A DNA stretch of 64,000 nt from Ruminococcus flavefaciens ATCC 19208 (GCF_000518765.1 NZ_JAEF01000015.1:62001-126000), one strand, 5' to 3'; numbered from the stretch's first letter, positions 15,691 to 24,008 are shown. Numbers and translations: made by a program. The notes: generated from the letters alone by a model not told the origin.

Positions 15691-18276
15691 ATGAAAGATA
15701 AAAATTTCGACGCTTCTCCTCAGCAAAGTCCATACGGCAACGGAGGAGTAGTCCGCCAGACACCCCCAAAAAAGAAAAAGAAAAAACACAGCAAGGTATA
15801 CATTGTTTTCAAAAAGCTGATGACTGTCATCGCTACTACCCTGCTGTCTCTGCTGCTGGTCATCATAATCACGGGTACTATCGTAAGTACAGCTATGGCT
15901 GCTTATGTACTCAACTTTATGGACGACTCCACAAACGTTACACTGCAGCAGCTTGAATCGGGAAGCGATACCTACTTCTACGGAAACGAAACAAATGAGA
16001 ACGGCGAAAAGGAGCTTGCTGTTATCCACAGAATAAAGAGCGACTTCCAGCGTATCCCTGTTTCTATCGACAGAATACCCCAGCACGTAAGAAATGCCTT
16101 TGTTTATACCGAGGACGAGCGTTTCTACGTACACGACGGTGTTGACTATAAGCGTACTTTCTCCGCTTTTCTCAACCTGTTCCTCCACTTCTATGATACA
16201 GAACAGGGTGGTTCGACTATCACTCAGCAGCTCATCAAAAACCTTACAGGTGATGACGAGCCTTCTCCGTCACGTAAGATACGTGAGATCTTCTCGGCTA
16301 TGCAGCTTGAAAAAACTTACTCAAAGGACGAGATACTCGAAGAGTACCTCAACTATATCGGCTTCGGCGGTCCTGTAAACGGTATACAGCAGGCTGCTAT
16401 CACTTACTTCGGTAAGAGCGTTGACGACCTCACTATCCCCGAGGCTGCTGTTCTTGCTGCTATACCAAAGAGCCCTGAGGAATACGGTCCCGATGTTATC
16501 TATCACAGGGACAACGATCCAAATGAGCCTATCGTAGTTGACGGACGTGCCAACAACAAGCCCCGTCAGGAATACGTTCTCTACAAGCTCTATGAGAACG
16601 GCGCAATAACCTACGACGAGTATCAGGAATACCTTGTTACTCCCCTTCTCTTCAGAAATTCCGAGGAGTACAAAAAGCTCCACCCTGAAGATGACGCTAA
16701 GGAGCTTGAAGAGAGAGAAAAGGCTTATACATGGGTAGTTGATGCTACTTATTATGAAGCTGTCAAGATATTCATGGACAAGTTCGACCTTGATTACTCA
16801 AAGGCGATGACAAAACTCCAGAAGGGCGGCTACAGAGTTTATACCACATATGACGACCAGATGCAGAAATACGTCGAGGAAAAAATGTCAAGCCTCGAGA
16901 ATTTCTACCCTGTTTATGTAAGTCAGGTAACTCACGAGCTTGACCTTGAGCCTCTCGGTCACCCCGACGGAAAGCCTGAGGTATATACTCCTCACGTTGG
17001 CTTCATCGCTATGAACTATGACGGTGAGGTACTCTGTGCAGTCGGAAATGTAGGCGAAAAGACAGGTTCTCTCGTTGATAACTACGCAGTACTGAACAAG
17101 CGTCAGGTCGGTTCTACTATCAAGCCTATATCCGGCTATGGCTACGGACTTGAAAACAATCTCCTCCACTGGAGCACCACATTCCCCGATTCAGCTACAA
17201 TGACAGGTGAGGACGGCAATCCATGGCCTTACAACTACGGAAGAGCTGCGGGTACAGGCGCACAGATCCCTGTATGGAGAGCTCTCCAGAACTCATTCAA
17301 TACCATCCCTGCTCAGCTCTGTGAAAAATTCGGCGTTGATGAAATATGGAAATTCTCTACTGAAAAGCTCGGACTTGATCTTGTTCCCAACGATAAATCA
17401 GGTCCTTCACCTCTTACCCTCGGCTCTCTCCATGAAGGTGTTACTCTTGAAAACCTTGTTAACGCTTATCTCCCTTACGGACATGAGGGTATATACAACG
17501 AAGCTCACATAATCTCAAAGATAGAGGACAGCACTCAGCAGATAATCTATCAGAACAACGGTAATCCGAGACAGGTCATCTCAGATGAGACTGCTTATGT
17601 TATGAATCGTCTCCTCAAGAACGTTGTCCAGAACGGTACAGGTACAGCCGCAATACTCTCAAATAAGACAGTCTGCGGTAAAACAGGTACTACCGAGGAC
17701 TGGTACGATGAAGTCTTTGTTGGTCTTACACCTGACTTTATCAGCGGTATAACCACAGGTTTCAAGTACAAGCAGGATCCTCTTAATATCCCGTCGGGTA
17801 TCTCTGCAAAGATCTGGAGAAATATCATTGGCGACTGGGCAAATACACACTATCCTGATACACCGAGCGACTTTGAAAAGGTCAAGACTGTAATCGAAAT
17901 GCCTATGTGTACAAGCACAGGTCTTATCGCAGGCGCAGGCTGCGGAAAGGGAGCTATCGGCTACTGGAAGTCAGAGGTTACTGATAATTACTCGCCACCG
18001 TACTGTCAGGGCGCTCATTATACTGCTCCTGCTCAGACAACTACAAATGCTGCAACAGGCGGTGACACGGCAGGCGGAGCCGCAGCAGGAGGAAATGCAG
18101 GCGGCGGTGCTGTTGCTGGCGGCGATACAGGCGCAGGCGGATATACAGGCGGCGGTGACGCAGGTGCAGGCGGATATACCGGTGGCGGTGATGCAGGCGG
18201 CGGAGCTGCTGTTGGCGGCGGTGACGCAGGCGGTGGTGCTGCTGTTGGCGGCGGAGATGCCGCAGGCGGCGTTTAA
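15691..18276 (+). CDS. Class A penicillin-binding protein (PBP1A-type)
   Basis: An 861-residue bifunctional peptidoglycan glycosyltransferase/transpeptidase. A Lys-rich cytoplasmic N-terminus is followed by one membrane helix (about 43-75). The GT51 domain has the catalytic E141 in VYTEDERFYVHDG and GGSTITQQLIKNL. The transpeptidase motifs are S475-x-x-K478 (GSTIKP), SFN in NSFNTIP and K664TGT. The last 75 residues (from about 786) are a Gly/Ala/Asp tail of repeats such as GAGGYTGGGDA, of unknown purpose. An in-frame TAA lies 21 nt upstream, so ATG 15691 is the first usable start, but it lacks a close SD. Likely role: cell-wall synthesis. Confidence 0.95.
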   Translation: MKDKNFDASPQQSPYGNGGVVRQTPPKKKKKKHSKVYIVFKKLMTVIATTLLSLLLVIIITGTIVSTAMAAYVLNFMDDSTNVTLQQLESGSDTYFYGNETNENGEKELAVIHRIKSDFQRIPVSIDRIPQHVRNAFVYTEDERFYVHDGVDYKRTFSAFLNLFLHFYDTEQGGSTITQQLIKNLTGDDEPSPSRKIREIFSAMQLEKTYSKDEILEEYLNYIGFGGPVNGIQQAAITYFGKSVDDLTIPEAAVLAAIPKSPEEYGPDVIYHRDNDPNEPIVVDGRANNKPRQEYVLYKLYENGAITYDEYQEYLVTPLLFRNSEEYKKLHPEDDAKELEEREKAYTWVVDATYYEAVKIFMDKFDLDYSKAMTKLQKGGYRVYTTYDDQMQKYVEEKMSSLENFYPVYVSQVTHELDLEPLGHPDGKPEVYTPHVGFIAMNYDGEVLCAVGNVGEKTGSLVDNYAVLNKRQVGSTIKPISGYGYGLENNLLHWSTTFPDSATMTGEDGNPWPYNYGRAAGTGAQIPVWRALQNSFNTIPAQLCEKFGVDEIWKFSTEKLGLDLVPNDKSGPSPLTLGSLHEGVTLENLVNAYLPYGHEGIYNEAHIISKIEDSTQQIIYQNNGNPRQVISDETAYVMNRLLKNVVQNGTGTAAILSNKTVCGKTGTTEDWYDEVFVGLTPDFISGITTGFKYKQDPLNIPSGISAKIWRNIIGDWANTHYPDTPSDFEKVKTVIEMPMCTSTGLIAGAGCGKGAIGYWKSEVTDNYSPPYCQGAHYTAPAQTTTNAATGGDTAGGAAAGGNAGGGAVAGGDTGAGGYTGGGDAGAGGYTGGGDAGGGAAVGGGDAGGGAAVGGGDAAGGV

Positions 18277-18296
18277 TACTAAAAACAGGTGATAAA

Positions 18297-19412
18297 TTGA
18301 ACGATAAAATAAGATTATGCTGTCCATGCCACTTCGGTCTGGAAAGCGTATTAAAGTACGAAATACAAAAGATCGGCGGTACTGACTTAAAGGTCAGCGA
18401 CGGTAAAATAAGCTTCACGGGCGACGAGAATATCCTCGCCCGTGCTAATCTCTGCTTGTCAACTGCCGAGCGTGTGCTCATTGAGCTTATCGAATTCAAG
18501 GCTACGACCTTTGAAGAGCTTTTCCAGGGCGTAAAGGCTATAGAGCTTGAACGCTATATAGGTCCTCAGGATGCTTTCCCTGTAAAGGGTCATTCACTTA
18601 ACTCGGCTCTGCACAGCGTTCCCGACTGTCAGTCCATAGTCAAAAAGGCTGCTGTTGAAAGGCTGAAAGCCAAGTACGGTATAAACTGGTTCGATGAAAC
18701 AGGTCCTACGGTACAGATAAAGTTCAGCATACTTAAAGATGTTGTATCCATATATCTGGATACAAGCGGTGTGGGACTCCACAAGCGCGGCTACAGACGG
18801 AATTCAAATGCAGCTCCTATCAAGGAGACTTTAGCAGCAGGAATTATCGACCTTGCAAGAGTCCGTCCTGATTCCATAGTATGCGATCCGTTCTGCGGAA
18901 GTGGTACTCTCCTTATCGAAGCCGCTCTGAAGGCTCTGAAAATAGCTCCGGGTATCAACAGAAGATTTGCTGCTGAAAAGTGGGGCTCTCTTGACTCAAA
19001 GATCTGGCAGGAGGAAAGAAAAAGAGCTATCGACAGTGTTGACAGGTCTGCCGAGTTCCACGGTATAGGCGCTGATATCGACGATGCGGCAGTTGCTCTT
19101 ACTCTTGACAATGCCCATAAAGCCGGTATCAAGTCACGACTCACTATTGAACAGGCTGACATAACTAAGTTTGTTCAGCCCGAAAATTCCATTGTTATCT
19201 GTAATCCGCCTTACGGCGAGAGACTCCTTGAGCTGAGAGAGGCTGAGAATATTTACAGAAAAATGGGAAAAGTTCTCGGCAAGGGCGGCAGTAAGCAGAG
19301 CTACATCATCTCCCCCCATGAGGAGTTTGAGAAGTTCTTCGGAGCAGATGCTCACAAACGCAGAAAGCTCTACAACGGCATGATAAAGTGCCAGTTATAT
19401 ATGTATTTTTAA
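18297..19412 (+). CDS. THUMP-domain class I SAM RNA methyltransferase (RlmL/YpsC-like)
   Basis: A 371-residue enzyme. A ferredoxin-like/THUMP N-terminus (about 1-160) is followed by a Rossmann methyltransferase domain. The SAM site is CDPFCGSGTLLIEAAL and the catalytic loop ICNPPYGERL (N-P-P-Y), as in N2-guanine methylases of 23S rRNA. The start is TTG 18297 with SD AGGTGAT. It is 20 nt after the PBP gene, so probably in the same transcript. Modification of G in 23S rRNA is the likely job; the exact position cannot be read from sequence. Confidence 0.9.
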   Translation: MNDKIRLCCPCHFGLESVLKYEIQKIGGTDLKVSDGKISFTGDENILARANLCLSTAERVLIELIEFKATTFEELFQGVKAIELERYIGPQDAFPVKGHSLNSALHSVPDCQSIVKKAAVERLKAKYGINWFDETGPTVQIKFSILKDVVSIYLDTSGVGLHKRGYRRNSNAAPIKETLAAGIIDLARVRPDSIVCDPFCGSGTLLIEAALKALKIAPGINRRFAAEKWGSLDSKIWQEERKRAIDSVDRSAEFHGIGADIDDAAVALTLDNAHKAGIKSRLTIEQADITKFVQPENSIVICNPPYGERLLELREAENIYRKMGKVLGKGGSKQSYIISPHEEFEKFFGADAHKRRKLYNGMIKCQLYMYF

Positions 19413-19417
19413 AAGAT

Positions 19418-19443
19418 AAAAGCTCCGTGACCACGGAGCTTTT
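19418..19443 (+). terminator. Rho-independent terminator after the methyltransferase
   Basis: A 12-bp stem AAAAGCTCCGTG/CACGGAGCTTTT with a very short loop is followed by a T-rich stretch. It ends 15 nt before the ComF-family gene, which must therefore use partial read-through or its own promoter. Confidence 0.8.
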
Positions 19444-19458
19444 GATTTAGGTGATGAT

Positions 19459-20133
19459 ATGAGATTTGTAACTAAAAGAAGGATACTGCACATTTTCTTT
19501 CCCACAAGATGTCCCGTATGCGGCGACATCATCGGTGCTATGGACAAGTTCTGCAAGTCCTGCGAAGAAAAGCTGAATGTTTATGATGGAAAGTTCAGTA
19601 TCGCGGGTGCGGAAAGCTTTACAGCTGCATTTGAGTATGACGACTCGATAAAGCCTGCTATATTCCTTATGAAAAACGGTATAGGCGGCAACGCTGATTA
19701 CGCTCTCGGAAGTATACTCGCCGAACGTTTATCAGCTGAGGGAATAAATGAGAAAATTGACATTATCGTTCCTGCACCGCTGCATAAAAAGGATCTGCGC
19801 AGACGAGGGTTCAATCAGTCACAGCTCATCGCTGAAGAGATAAGCCGTATCCTCGGTATTCCCGTTGAGGCAAAAGCTGTTCTCAAGACACGGCGCACCC
19901 GCGCTCAGAAAGAGCTCGACCATCTGAAAAGATCGCTCAATCTGAAAAATGCTTTTTCTGCTGACGGTGAAAAGCTCAAAGGCAAGCGCGTCCTCATAGT
20001 TGATGATATCTGCACTACAGGCAGTACGCTCCGTGAGCTTACCGCCGTGATAAAAGAAAACGGCGCAGTCTCAGTACACTGCGCCTGCTGCTGTAAAACC
20101 GCAAAAAAGCCGTTAGCGGTTAGTGAGGAGTGA
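19459..20133 (+). CDS. ComF family phosphoribosyltransferase-like protein
   Basis: A 224-residue protein. The N-terminal zinc ribbon is CPVCGD...CKSCEEK (about 17-38). The C-terminal type I phosphoribosyltransferase fold has the loop VLIVDDICTTGSTL (about 178-191) and the family string RRRGFNQSQLIAEEI. ComF relatives assist DNA uptake in naturally competent bacteria, but they are widespread in non-competent species. No other uptake genes are adjacent. SD AGGTGAT precedes ATG 19459. Confidence 0.92.
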   Translation: MRFVTKRRILHIFFPTRCPVCGDIIGAMDKFCKSCEEKLNVYDGKFSIAGAESFTAAFEYDDSIKPAIFLMKNGIGGNADYALGSILAERLSAEGINEKIDIIVPAPLHKKDLRRRGFNQSQLIAEEISRILGIPVEAKAVLKTRRTRAQKELDHLKRSLNLKNAFSADGEKLKGKRVLIVDDICTTGSTLRELTAVIKENGAVSVHCACCCKTAKKPLAVSEE

Positions 20134-20137
20134 TTAG

Positions 20138-20206
20138 TTTGTAGGGGCGGATATCATCCGCCCGAAATGTAGGGGACACCCTGCAAGAGAGGGCGTCCCC
20201 TACAAA
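20138..20206. repeat. Palindromic TGTAGGGG element, copy 1
   Basis: The element has inverted ends (TTTGTAGGGG and CCCCTACAAA). Internally it holds a hairpin GGGCGGAT/ATCCGCCC (20145-20163) and a second TGTAGGGG-bounded hairpin (GGGGAC to GTCCCC). A TAAC-type run (GTTAGCGGTTAGTG) touches its left side. Related elements occur at 22.77, 37.76 and 61.69 kb, all intergenic. Confidence 0.8.
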
Positions 20207-20230
20207 AATCCCCGAGGCTTTGCCTCGGGG
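20204..20230 (-). terminator. Terminator of the BspA-like/dockerin gene
   Basis: A 9-bp stem CCCCGAGGC/GCCTCGGGG with loop TTT is followed on the minus strand by ATTTTTG (complement of 20203-20209). It overlaps the end of the palindromic element. Confidence 0.88.
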
Positions 20231-20238
20231 CTCATCTT

Positions 20239-21660
20239 CTATTTTCTGTTTTTGATAAAGTCACTGAAGTCTGTTTTTTCATCAGTTCCCGAATTAAATG
20301 CATAATAAGCAAGTATCAGTGACGCATCGACTGCATCTGCCATGCCGTCATTATTTACATCTGCTGCAAGTGCCTGTCGTGCATCTTTGAATGTAGATTC
20401 CTTGCCGCTGGATATATATGCATATTCTTTCATAAGTACAGAAGCATCAACTGAATCCACAAGCTTATCGTTATTTATATCGCCCATTGCGTAAGGCGGA
20501 TCAGCTATTACGGTTATGCTGCCCTTATCAAGTCCGTCGCTGAATATGAATTTAGTCATTGTCTTGCCCTTGTCATCGTTGGCAAAATTAGTAAAGAGAG
20601 GCTGTATCTTCCCGTATTTTGACTTTCCTACCTCAAAGCTGAACACATCTCCAACCTTGCAGTCAGCAGGAAGTGTAACATCTACTGTCCACATAAGTCC
20701 GTCCTTGCCTGCGTCGGTCGCTCCGCCTGTTGTAAGGACGATGAAGTCCTTAGTGTCGCCTAAAGCCTGTTCACCTGTGAGCTGTTCGATAGCCTGACCT
20801 GCTGTGGCTTCCCCTATTTTAAGTCTGCTGTCAAAATAAACATAGAGCACCGTCTCACTGTAGAGCTTTTCTGCGCCTTCAACTGTGATAGTGACCTGTT
20901 CTTTACGGTTTTGTGCCTCACTTAGATATACCTCTGTACGGCTGAGCTTAAATATTGGCTTGCCCTGTACTGCTGTACGTGTGGTGGTAGTAGAAGTAGA
21001 TGCAGTTGAAGTAGTTGAGGTCGTAGTTGTTGTCTTTGAAGTAGTTGTGGAAGTCTTGGTTGTTTTAGATGTTGTAGTGGTAGTTTTTGATGTAGTTGTG
21101 GTAGTTTTTGACGTTGTTGATGTGGCTGCTGCAAGAGTTTTGACCGCCAATGCCTCGAAGCTGTACTTATACTTGGCAGCATATTCAGAGGCAGGAGAGC
21201 TTTCAGTTCCGACTATCTTTCCGGTGTATACTGCCGCATTGCTTCCGCTGCCTGCTGAGTTGCATATGGTATCACCGCTGTCTGATACAGTACAGTTCTT
21301 ATTGTATATCACTATCTCCTCAAGCTTTCGGCAGTCCTTAAAAGCATATCTGCCTATTTCAGCAACACTTTCCGGCAATGTGACCGACGTTACTTCTCTG
21401 CCTGCAAATGCATTATCGCCGATAATAGTTACAGGCAGTCCTGCTATCTGTGAAGGTACCTCTATCTTTCCCGATACCGCTGCATTGCTCAGTTCAACGT
21501 GGTCTGAGTATTTATGATATGTTATGCCTGATGATGTGGCAATGGAATACTCTGAAGCCTGAGCTCCGCCTGCATTGCCTGTGAATATATAGCCGCTTGG
21601 GATTGCTCCTGCTATTATTGCCGCAGAAAGCACGGCTGATATGCACCTTTTTAACTTCAT
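20239..21660 (-). CDS. Secreted BspA-type LRR, cohesin-like domain and atypical dockerin protein
   Basis: A 473-residue exported protein with four regions. (1) A signal peptide, about 1-36. (2) A short BspA-type leucine-rich repeat region, about 45-125 (FAGREVTSVTLPESVAEIG). (3) A Thr/Lys/Ser linker, about 178-232. (4) A beta-rich domain, about 235-388, then a dockerin, about 391-462. The beta domain (VTITVEGAEKLYSETVLYV, GLMWTVDVTLPADCKVGD) has the strand pattern of a cohesin, but divergent. The dockerin has two Ca loops (GDINNDKLVDSVD, ADVNNDGMADAVD) and lacks the LANPNKYG insert of the four enzyme dockerins here, so it should bind a different cohesin. An adaptor scaffoldin or surface anchor is the best guess. 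No catalytic domain is visible. SD CGGAGG precedes ATG 21660. Confidence 0.8.
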   Translation of the reverse strand: MKLKRCISAVLSAAIIAGAIPSGYIFTGNAGGAQASEYSIATSSGITYHKYSDHVELSNAAVSGKIEVPSQIAGLPVTIIGDNAFAGREVTSVTLPESVAEIGRYAFKDCRKLEEIVIYNKNCTVSDSGDTICNSAGSGSNAAVYTGKIVGTESSPASEYAAKYKYSFEALAVKTLAAATSTTSKTTTTTSKTTTTTSKTTKTSTTTSKTTTTTSTTSTASTSTTTTRTAVQGKPIFKLSRTEVYLSEAQNRKEQVTITVEGAEKLYSETVLYVYFDSRLKIGEATAGQAIEQLTGEQALGDTKDFIVLTTGGATDAGKDGLMWTVDVTLPADCKVGDVFSFEVGKSKYGKIQPLFTNFANDDKGKTMTKFIFSDGLDKGSITVIADPPYAMGDINNDKLVDSVDASVLMKEYAYISSGKESTFKDARQALAADVNNDGMADAVDASLILAYYAFNSGTDEKTDFSDFIKNRK

Positions 21661-21705
21661 ATATACCTCCGTATCCAGCCATTCGCTGAGGGCTGAACAG
21701 AAAAA

Positions 21706-22455
21706 TTATTTATTGTAATCGTAGAACATTTCGTCCATAAGCTTATCGTAGCCGCTGCGGTCACCTAATGCAGCTTTTATCAGTGCCCCTGCATTTTTGA
21801 ATATGAGCCTGAAGTAAAGCCAGTCCCCCATATCATCGTACTTCCGCGTGGAATTGATAAGATGATTTTTCCTCAGACAGCCATACTTCTTACCTTTCTT
21901 TCTGCCATAGGCTTTCAGTGCCTTGGCTGTGGCGATGTCCTCACCAGCTTTTTTCTCAACAAAGCTGCCTATAGCATCAAAATCGGACTTTCTCGCCCAG
22001 AATATACCACAGTAAAGTCCCGTAAGCTTAAATCCAAGCCGACAGATAATATCGTTTATCCAAAGTGCTGCCGAATACCTCTCAAAGCGCAGAGGTGCTC
22101 CGCCGCCTATGTACTTTCCGCTGTTGAGCATACCAAGTATCTCGCGCAGGGTATCCTCTGTCATACGGTTGTCGCAGTCAATGGTAACTATTACCTTTCC
22201 CCGTGCAGCATTGATGCCCGCATTTCGGACTGTGGCTATGCACCTGCTCTCATCTGTAACAACACGTGCTCCGTTTGCAAGTGCAAGATCGGCTGTACTG
22301 TCTGTACACCTGTTGCAGACGATAATTGTCTCAACTCCGCATTTTACACGTGAAGCTGCTTGTTTTACCGAATTTATGCAGCGCACAACATACTTTTCTT
22401 CGTTATGTGCAGGCACTATGACTGATATGATAATATTGTCCGAAATAGCCATCAT
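21706..22455 (-). CDS. Family 2 glycosyltransferase
   Basis: A 249-residue GT-A fold enzyme. The N-terminus SVIVPAHNEEKYVVRCINSV is the nucleotide-sugar binding strand, and TIDCDNRMTED holds a DxD-like motif. A hydrophobic patch (ICRLGFKLTGLYCGIFWAR) may contact the membrane. The substrate is unknown; exopolysaccharide or glycolipid synthesis is typical of the family. Two adjacent ATGs (22455 and 22452) follow SD GGGGAG; the second gives slightly better spacing. It is monocistronic from the promoter at 22485-22513, upstream of the BspA-like gene on the same strand. Confidence 0.88.
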   Translation of the reverse strand: MMAISDNIIISVIVPAHNEEKYVVRCINSVKQAASRVKCGVETIIVCNRCTDSTADLALANGARVVTDESRCIATVRNAGINAARGKVIVTIDCDNRMTEDTLREILGMLNSGKYIGGGAPLRFERYSAALWINDIICRLGFKLTGLYCGIFWARKSDFDAIGSFVEKKAGEDIATAKALKAYGRKKGKKYGCLRKNHLINSTRKYDDMGDWLYFRLIFKNAGALIKAALGDRSGYDKLMDEMFYDYNK

Positions 22456-22484
22456 CTCCCCTGCTGCTTATTTTATACTATTAT

Positions 22485-22513
22485 ATTATATGCTTTTAGG
22501 TGTCAAAAGTCAA
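22485..22513 (-). promoter_or_regulatory. Sigma-A type promoter for the glycosyltransferase gene
   Basis: On the minus strand TTGACT (22508-22513) and TATAAT (22485-22490) are separated by 17 bp, giving a leader of about 25 nt. Confidence 0.78.
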
Positions 22514-22601
22514 TAGCATGCAGCGACAGCGTGACGGCGCAGAGCCTGCGCTCCCTTACTCGGGTGGATATCATCAAAAGGGCAGTCGCCTCTCGACACG
22601 G

Positions 22602-22700
22602 GCAGCGTGACGCTGCACCCTTTCTCCGCGCACAGTATTTAAACCGGACATAATTTAAGCCGCGAGATAAAATACACGAAAAATATGTATCATCGCGTGA
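22602..22700. repeat. GCAGCGTGACGCTGC element, copy 1
   Basis: It begins with the palindrome GCAGCGTGACGCTGC (22602-22616), then ACCCTT-CTCCGCGC, then GCCGCGAG about 30 bp on, and ends ATCATCGCGTGA (22689-22700). The same four blocks in the same order and spacing recur at 37353-37452, with AT-rich unconserved sequence between blocks. Confidence 0.8.
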
Positions 22701-22767
22701 CACATACATTAATAAGGTAACGCCGCCATACAGTGCGTTCATGTTGTTTGCATCTTTAGGTATACAC

Positions 22768-22841
22768 GGGCGAGCGTAACTCGCCCCTACAGTGCACTCA
22801 TGATATTTATTGCATAAGGCGCGGACGACCGATGGTCGTCC
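22768..22841. repeat. Palindromic CCCCTACA-type hairpin pair, copy 2
   Basis: Hairpin GGGCGAG/CTCGCCC (22768-22786) is followed by CCTACA. Hairpin GGACGACC/GGTCGTCC (22823-22841) is followed by CTACAA. A TAAC-type run starts a few bases later. It is related in layout to the elements at 20.14, 37.76 and 61.69 kb. Confidence 0.75.
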
Positions 22842-22912
22842 CTACAACTCTAACCACTAATCACTATGCAATTACCACTAAGCAATATAAATCAAAAACT
22901 TTCTAAAAAAGC

Positions 22913-22941
22913 TTGACATTGGCGTTTATATGTGTTATAAT
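22913..22941 (+). promoter_or_regulatory. Consensus sigma-A promoter for rpmG-secE-nusG-rplK-rplA
   Basis: TTGACA (22913-22918) and TATAAT (22936-22941) are separated by 17 bp, a perfect consensus. It would drive the whole ribosomal/secretion operon. Confidence 0.93.
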
Positions 22942-22948
22942 AGTAGTA

Positions 22949-22985
22949 CCTCGTTGGGGGTTTATTTTTTTGTCCCCGTGCGAGG
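22949..22985 (+). promoter_or_regulatory. Structured leader hairpin before rpmG
   Basis: Starting at about the expected transcript start, CCTCG (22949-22953) and GGGG pair with CCCC and CGAGG (22981-22985) around a T-rich loop with seven Ts. A second small hairpin, CCTTT/AAAGG, follows before the SD CAGGAGG. It may stabilise the 5' end or regulate translation; neither is shown by sequence alone. Confidence 0.6.
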
Positions 22986-23041
22986 GAGGCAAACAACCTA
23001 CCTTTGGTAACAAAGGAAGTACTAATTCAGGAGGTGCCGAT

Positions 23042-23191
23042 ATGAGAGTAAAGGTTACTTTAGCTTGTACAGAGTGCAAGCAGCGCAACTATGTTTCCAA
23101 GAAAAACAAGAAGAACGACCCTGACAGAATTGAAATGATGAAGCATTGCAAGTTCTGCAGAAAGCATACTCTTCACAAGGAAACAAAGTAA
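23042..23191 (+). CDS. rpmG: 50S ribosomal protein L33
   Basis: 49 residues. The four cysteines (CTECKQRNY and [12 protein letters not shown]) mark the zinc-binding form of L33. I chose ATG 23042 because SD CAGGAGGTGCC lies just before it and the protein then has the family length; the longer open frame covers the promoter and leader. It is first in the operon with secE, nusG, rplK and rplA. Confidence 0.97.
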   Translation: MRVKVTLACTECKQRNYVSKKNKKNDPDRIEMMKHCKFCRKHTLHKETK

Positions 23192-23208
23192 TCGGAAGGG
23201 GTATTTTT

Positions 23209-23442
23209 ATGGCTAAGAATACAACTTCGGAAAAGAAGTCCGAGAAAAAAGAAGGCGGAAAGATCCGCAAATGGTTCAAGGACCTCAAAGTAGAATTCAA
23301 AAAAGTGGTTTGGCCATCCAAGAAAACTGTTATCAATAACACTTCAGTCGTTCTGAGTGTTATCGTTGGATCAGCAATTTTCGTAGGAGCTATTGATCAG
23401 CTCTTTTACGCTTTAATGCGTCTGATCTATAACGCTCACTAA
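23209..23442 (+). CDS. secE: Preprotein translocase subunit SecE
   Basis: A 77-residue single-span form of SecE. A Lys/Glu-rich N-terminus is followed by the conserved amphipathic stretch WFKDLKVEFKKVVWPSKK and one membrane helix (about 45-66). It clamps SecY in the membrane channel. ATG 23209 follows SD GGAAGGGG and lies 17 nt after rpmG, the standard order before nusG. Confidence 0.96.
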   Translation: MAKNTTSEKKSEKKEGGKIRKWFKDLKVEFKKVVWPSKKTVINNTSVVLSVIVGSAIFVGAIDQLFYALMRLIYNAH

Positions 23443-23467
23443 TTCAGAGGAGATCAGGAGGAGAATT

Positions 23468-23995
23468 ATGTCAGAAGCAGCAAAGTGGTATGTTATCCAC
23501 ACATATTCAGGCTATGAAAATAAGGTAGCTCAGAATATTGAAAAGGTTGTAGAAAACCGTAAGCTTCATGAACTTATCCAAGAGGTCAGAGTTCCTACTG
23601 AAAGAGCAACTGAGATCACAGATGGAAAAACCAAAGAAGTAGAACGCAAAACCTACCCCGGTTACGTTCTCGTTAAGATGATAATGAACGACGATTCATG
23701 GTATGTTGTACGTAACACCAGAGGCTGTACAGGCTTCGTAGGTCCTGCTTCAGAGCCTACTCCCCTTTCAGAAGAGGAAGTCGAAAAGCTCTTTGGTCTT
23801 GAGGTCGCTTCTGTTACCGTTAACTTCAAGGTCGGCGATAGTGTACGTATCTCAGGTACTGCTATGGACGGATTTATCGGTGTCGTTCAGAATATCAATC
23901 TTGAAGACCGTTCTGTAGACCTTCTTGTCTCAATGTTCGGTCGTGAGACCCCCACTACCCTGCCTATAAGCCAGGTCGTATTGGTGGAGGATTAA
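23468..23995 (+). CDS. nusG: Transcription termination/antitermination factor NusG
   Basis: A 175-residue protein. The NGN domain (about 5-115) begins KWYVIHTYSGYENKVAQNI and includes YPGYVLVKM and the NTRGCTGFVG loop. The KOW domain (about 125-170) has FKVGDSVRISGTAMDGFIG. It binds RNA polymerase and couples it to ribosome or Rho. SD CAGGAGGAG precedes ATG 23468. Its neighbours secE and rplK confirm identity. Confidence 0.97.
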   Translation: MSEAAKWYVIHTYSGYENKVAQNIEKVVENRKLHELIQEVRVPTERATEITDGKTKEVERKTYPGYVLVKMIMNDDSWYVVRNTRGCTGFVGPASEPTPLSEEEVEKLFGLEVASVTVNFKVGDSVRISGTAMDGFIGVVQNINLEDRSVDLLVSMFGRETPTTLPISQVVLVED

Positions 23996-24008
23996 TTCAG
24001 GTCAAAAA

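Larger units (their letters stand above)
22514..22912. other. Gene-free spacer made of repeats
   Basis: About 400 bp between a divergent gene pair. It contains a degenerate GC-rich stretch with GCAGCGACAGCGTGACGG, one copy of the ~100-bp GCAGCGTGACGCTGC element, one copy of the TGTAGGGG-type hairpin pair, and a TAAC-type run (about 22849-22882). The 79-codon ORF on the minus strand lies wholly within these repeats and has no SD, so I do not call a gene. Confidence 0.7.

Noticed and set aside
20885..21517. Long plus-strand ORF rich in Val (VVVVEVDAVEVVEVV)
   Set aside because: It is the antisense of the Thr-rich linker of the dockerin protein; GTT/GTA codons are just complements of Thr codons. 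The same holds for Val-rich ORFs at 10329, 30172, 33303 and 47350.
22503..22742. Minus-strand 79-codon ORF in the spacer
   Set aside because: It lies entirely within intergenic repeat elements, with no SD and no plausible protein composition.
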